Shown piece by piece: positions 62,187-64,000 of a stretch of DNA of 64,000 bases; within the stretch, counting starts at the first letter, position 1, and every line of letters begins with the position of its first letter. The stretch covers positions 47,781 to 111,780 of the forward strand of contig CAYQMX010000024.1 of the NCBI GenBank assembly GCA_964418745.1, given 5' to 3'. Below the pieces are notes generated by a model that made no database searches, was not told where the DNA came from, and was given only the letters and a program-made list of their open reading frames with translations. Source of the stretch: Scleromatobacter sp964418745 (GTDB lineage Bacteria > Pseudomonadota > Gammaproteobacteria > Burkholderiales > Burkholderiaceae_C). Position numbers and translations under genes: made by a program.

Positions 62187-62961
62187 ATTGCGGCTTGCGC
62201 TTCTCGAGGAACGCGCCCATGCCCTCGCGCTGGTCCTCGGTGCCGAACAGCGAGTGGAACAGCCGGCGCTCGTAGGCGATGCCGTCGGTCAGGCCCGTCT
62301 CGAACGAGCGGTTGACGGCGTCCTTGGCCATCATCACGCTGGGCATGCCCAGCCCGCAAAGCTGCTCGGCGATGGCCAGCGCCTCGGTCATCAGCGCGTC
62401 GGCGGGCACCACGCGAGAGACCAGGCCCGCGCGCTCGGCCTCGGCCGCATCCATCATGCGGCCGGTGAGCACCATGTCCATGGCCTTGGCCTTGCCGACG
62501 GCGCGCGGCAGGCGCTGCGTGCCGCCGGCGCCGGGCACGATGCCCAGCTTGATCTCGGGCTGGCCGAACTTCGCGGTGTCGGCGGCGACCAGCATGTCGC
62601 ACATCATCGCCACCTCGCAGCCGCCGCCCAGCGCGAAGCCCGCCACCGCCGCGATGACCGGCTTGCGCACCTGGCGCATCGTTTCCCAGTTGCGCGAGAT
62701 GTGGCCCTTCTTGAAGGCGTCCATGTAGCTGTAGCCGGCCATCACCGAGATGTCGGCGCCGGCGGCGAACGCGCGCTCGTTGCCGGTGAGCACGATCGCG
62801 CCGATGGCGTCGTCGGCGTCGAAGGCCAGCAGCGCGGTGCCGAGCTCGTCCATCAGCTGGTCGTTGAGCGCGTTCATCTGCTTGGGCCGGTTCAGGCGGA
62901 TCACGCCCGTCTTCAGCGGGCCGTCGCCCACGGTCTCGGTGAGGATGCATTCATAGGTCAT
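62173..62961 (-). CDS. Enoyl-CoA hydratase/isomerase (crotonase family)
   Basis: This 262-residue enzyme hydrates 2-enoyl-CoA in beta-oxidation or a related degradative pathway. It has RAFAAGADISVMAGYSYMDA (oxyanion hole and CoA site), VAGFALGGGCEVAMMCDMLV with one catalytic-type Glu, and FGQPEIKLGIVPGAGGTQRL with the second. KRKPQFKNR ends the protein as in typical PaaF/FadB1-like hydratases. It starts 26 bp after the DUF3108-like gene on minus... that gene is downstream in coordinates but upstream in transcription. Pathway membership is not decided by this context. Confidence 0.93.
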   Translation of the reverse strand: MTYECILTETVGDGPLKTGVIRLNRPKQMNALNDQLMDELGTALLAFDADDAIGAIVLTGNERAFAAGADISVMAGYSYMDAFKKGHISRNWETMRQVRKPVIAAVAGFALGGGCEVAMMCDMLVAADTAKFGQPEIKLGIVPGAGGTQRLPRAVGKAKAMDMVLTGRMMDAAEAERAGLVSRVVPADALMTEALAIAEQLCGLGMPSVMMAKDAVNRSFETGLTDGIAYERRLFHSLFGTEDQREGMGAFLEKRKPQFKNR

Positions 62962-62987
62962 GGCGGTCTCCTGGAGGGGCTGGTGGT

Positions 62988-64000
62988 TCAGCGAAGCGGG
63001 GGCTGGCTGGCGGCGCCGCCTTCGGGCACGGGCGCGGCCTGCAGCGGCAGCGCGTCGAGCGAGAGGTCGGCGAAGTTCCTGTCGTCAATGGGCACGAGGA
63101 TGCGCACCGGCAGGTACTGCAGGGTCGGGGCCGTCCAGATCTCGAACGGATATTCGTTCGGACGCCGCGGGCCGTCCAGCATCGGCTTCAGGTGCACGGC
63201 GTCGAGCTGGCCGAAGCCGAGCTCCAGCGTCTCGACGCCCACCACCTGGTAGTGCCAGCGCCGCAGGTTGTTGTTGAGCGCCAGCGGCAGGTCGACCACG
63301 TTGCCCGGCCGCAGCAGCTCGGGGCGCGTGGAGAACATCCAGACGAACTGCACGAACTGGCTCGCGCCGTCCTGCGTCTGCGGCAGCCGGATGACGCGGT
63401 TGCCGTTGGCCAGCGTCACCTCGTCCTCGGAGAAGTCGATGCGACGCACGCGCGGCGCCACCAGCGGCAGCTCGAAGGATTCGTCGTAGTGCTGCGGGCT
63501 GAGCCCGAGGTCGGTGATCTCGCCGTCGCTGAACATGTGCTGGTCGAAGAACGGCGAGACGTGGATGTCGAACTGCACCTGGTAGTGCGCGCCGGCGCGG
63601 CGCCACTCGACCGAGGCCTTGCCGTACAGCGGCCCGTTGCGGTACAGCCCCGTGAGCGTGTAGGCCAGGCGCGTGGAGGGCGGCCAGGCGAACGGCTGGC
63701 GATCGGCGCCGGCCACCGACGCGACGTTGCGCGACGTGGCGCTGGCGACCGCCGACGCGGCGGCGGCACGGGCGACGGCGGCCTCTGCGGCCCGCGCCTG
63801 CGCGGCCGACGCCGCCGCGGCCGCCTCGGCGGCGCGCTGCGCTTTCTCGAGCTGCTCGGCCAGCGCCAGCGCCTGGCCCACCAGCAGCGCGCGCGACTCC
63901 GACGGCGAGCCCTCGGGCGGCGGCTTGAACTCCGCCTCGGCCGGCGCGCTGGCGGGCGGCGGCGCCGAGCTCGCGCGCCGGGCGCGCACCGCGCGCGCCG
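62988..64000 (-). CDS. DUF3108-like protein, 3' part (5' end outside window)
   Basis: The frame is open to the window edge, so the N-terminus is missing; at least 337 residues are present. The first part is a long Ala/Arg/Glu-rich stretch (about 63740-63880), predicted helical and possibly coiled coil or periplasmic linker. The second part has PPSTRLAYTLTGLYRNGPLYG, GEITDLGLSPQHYDESF, and WHYQVVGVETLELGFG with AVHLKPMLDGPRR, as seen in DUF3108 proteins of Burkholderiales. That family is believed to be exported and has no known function. Transcription runs toward the hydratase gene 26 bp away. Confidence 0.8.
   Translation of the reverse strand, partial: ARAVRARRASSAPPPASAPAEAEFKPPPEGSPSESRALLVGQALALAEQLEKAQRAAEAAAAASAAQARAAEAAVARAAAASAVASATSRNVASVAGADRQPFAWPPSTRLAYTLTGLYRNGPLYGKASVEWRRAGAHYQVQFDIHVSPFFDQHMFSDGEITDLGLSPQHYDESFELPLVAPRVRRIDFSEDEVTLANGNRVIRLPQTQDGASQFVQFVWMFSTRPELLRPGNVVDLPLALNNNLRRWHYQVVGVETLELGFGQLDAVHLKPMLDGPRRPNEYPFEIWTAPTLQYLPVRILVPIDDRNFADLSLDALPLQAAPVPEGGAASQPPLR

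Overview
The window is a high-G+C chromosomal segment from a betaproteobacterium. The order plsX-fabH-fabD-fabG-acpP-fabF followed by rpoE-rseA-rseB-mucD is the arrangement typical of Burkholderiales, and protein sequences such as RpmB, RpmG and the Maf/methyltransferase pair fit that order. A Leptothrix/Rubrivivax/Comamonadaceae-like host is an inference; no rRNA is present to confirm it. I see no tRNA, rRNA, CRISPR array, IS element, integrase or phage gene.

Region 1 (1-17741) is housekeeping. On plus lie the 3' part of trxB and the ribosomal pair rpmB-rpmG. On minus lie ettA, and then a long co-directional series read from right to left: yceD, metK, rpmF, plsX, fabH, fabD, a small repeat-encoded ORF, fabG, acpP, fabF, a YgfX-like membrane protein, rpoE, rseA, rseB and mucD. 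This couples ribosome protein production, phospholipid/fatty-acid synthesis and the envelope stress sigma factor system. Two things are odd: metK sits between yceD and rpmF, and a 63-bp tandem repeat forms a complete small ORF joined by ATGA overlaps to both fabD and fabG. Maf and an RsmI-family methyltransferase follow on plus.

Region 2 (17753-58231) is a polysaccharide superlocus of about 40 kb made of several transcription units. (a) A WecA-like initiating transferase on minus. (b) 19163-26364 plus: two acetyltransferases, two sugar epimerase/reductases and four glycosyltransferases, mostly coupled by start/stop overlaps. (c) 34266-26373 minus: ddhD-ddhA-ddhB-ddhC, an RmlC-like epimerase and a reductase, which together match the CDP-ascarylose (3,6-dideoxy-L-hexose) pathway, followed by a glycosyltransferase and a flippase. 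(d) A RhlE-type RNA helicase and a WbpM/PglF-like 4,6-dehydratase on minus, the latter with a strong promoter and a leader of about 410 nt. (e) 38520-48254 plus: outer-membrane export protein, Wzz-like protein, aminotransferase, small phosphoglycosyl transferase, flippase, EpsG-like polymerase, glycosyltransferase and acyltransferase. (f) 58231-48300 minus: wbpB-wbpD-wbpE type genes for a 2,3-diamino-uronic acid sugar, a third flippase, an acetyltransferase, three glycosyltransferases, a CMP-sugar synthetase-like protein and a 2-hydroxyacid dehydrogenase. Three flippases and two initiating enzymes suggest that more than one surface glycan is made here. G+C stays high throughout, unlike the AT-rich O-antigen loci of enterobacteria.

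Region 3 (58484-64000) returns to ordinary chromosome: lysS, a pyridoxamine-phosphate-oxidase-like flavoprotein, an unrecognised lipoprotein made of two homologous halves each with a CxxC motif, an enoyl-CoA hydratase, and the 3' part of a DUF3108-like protein that runs off the window end.
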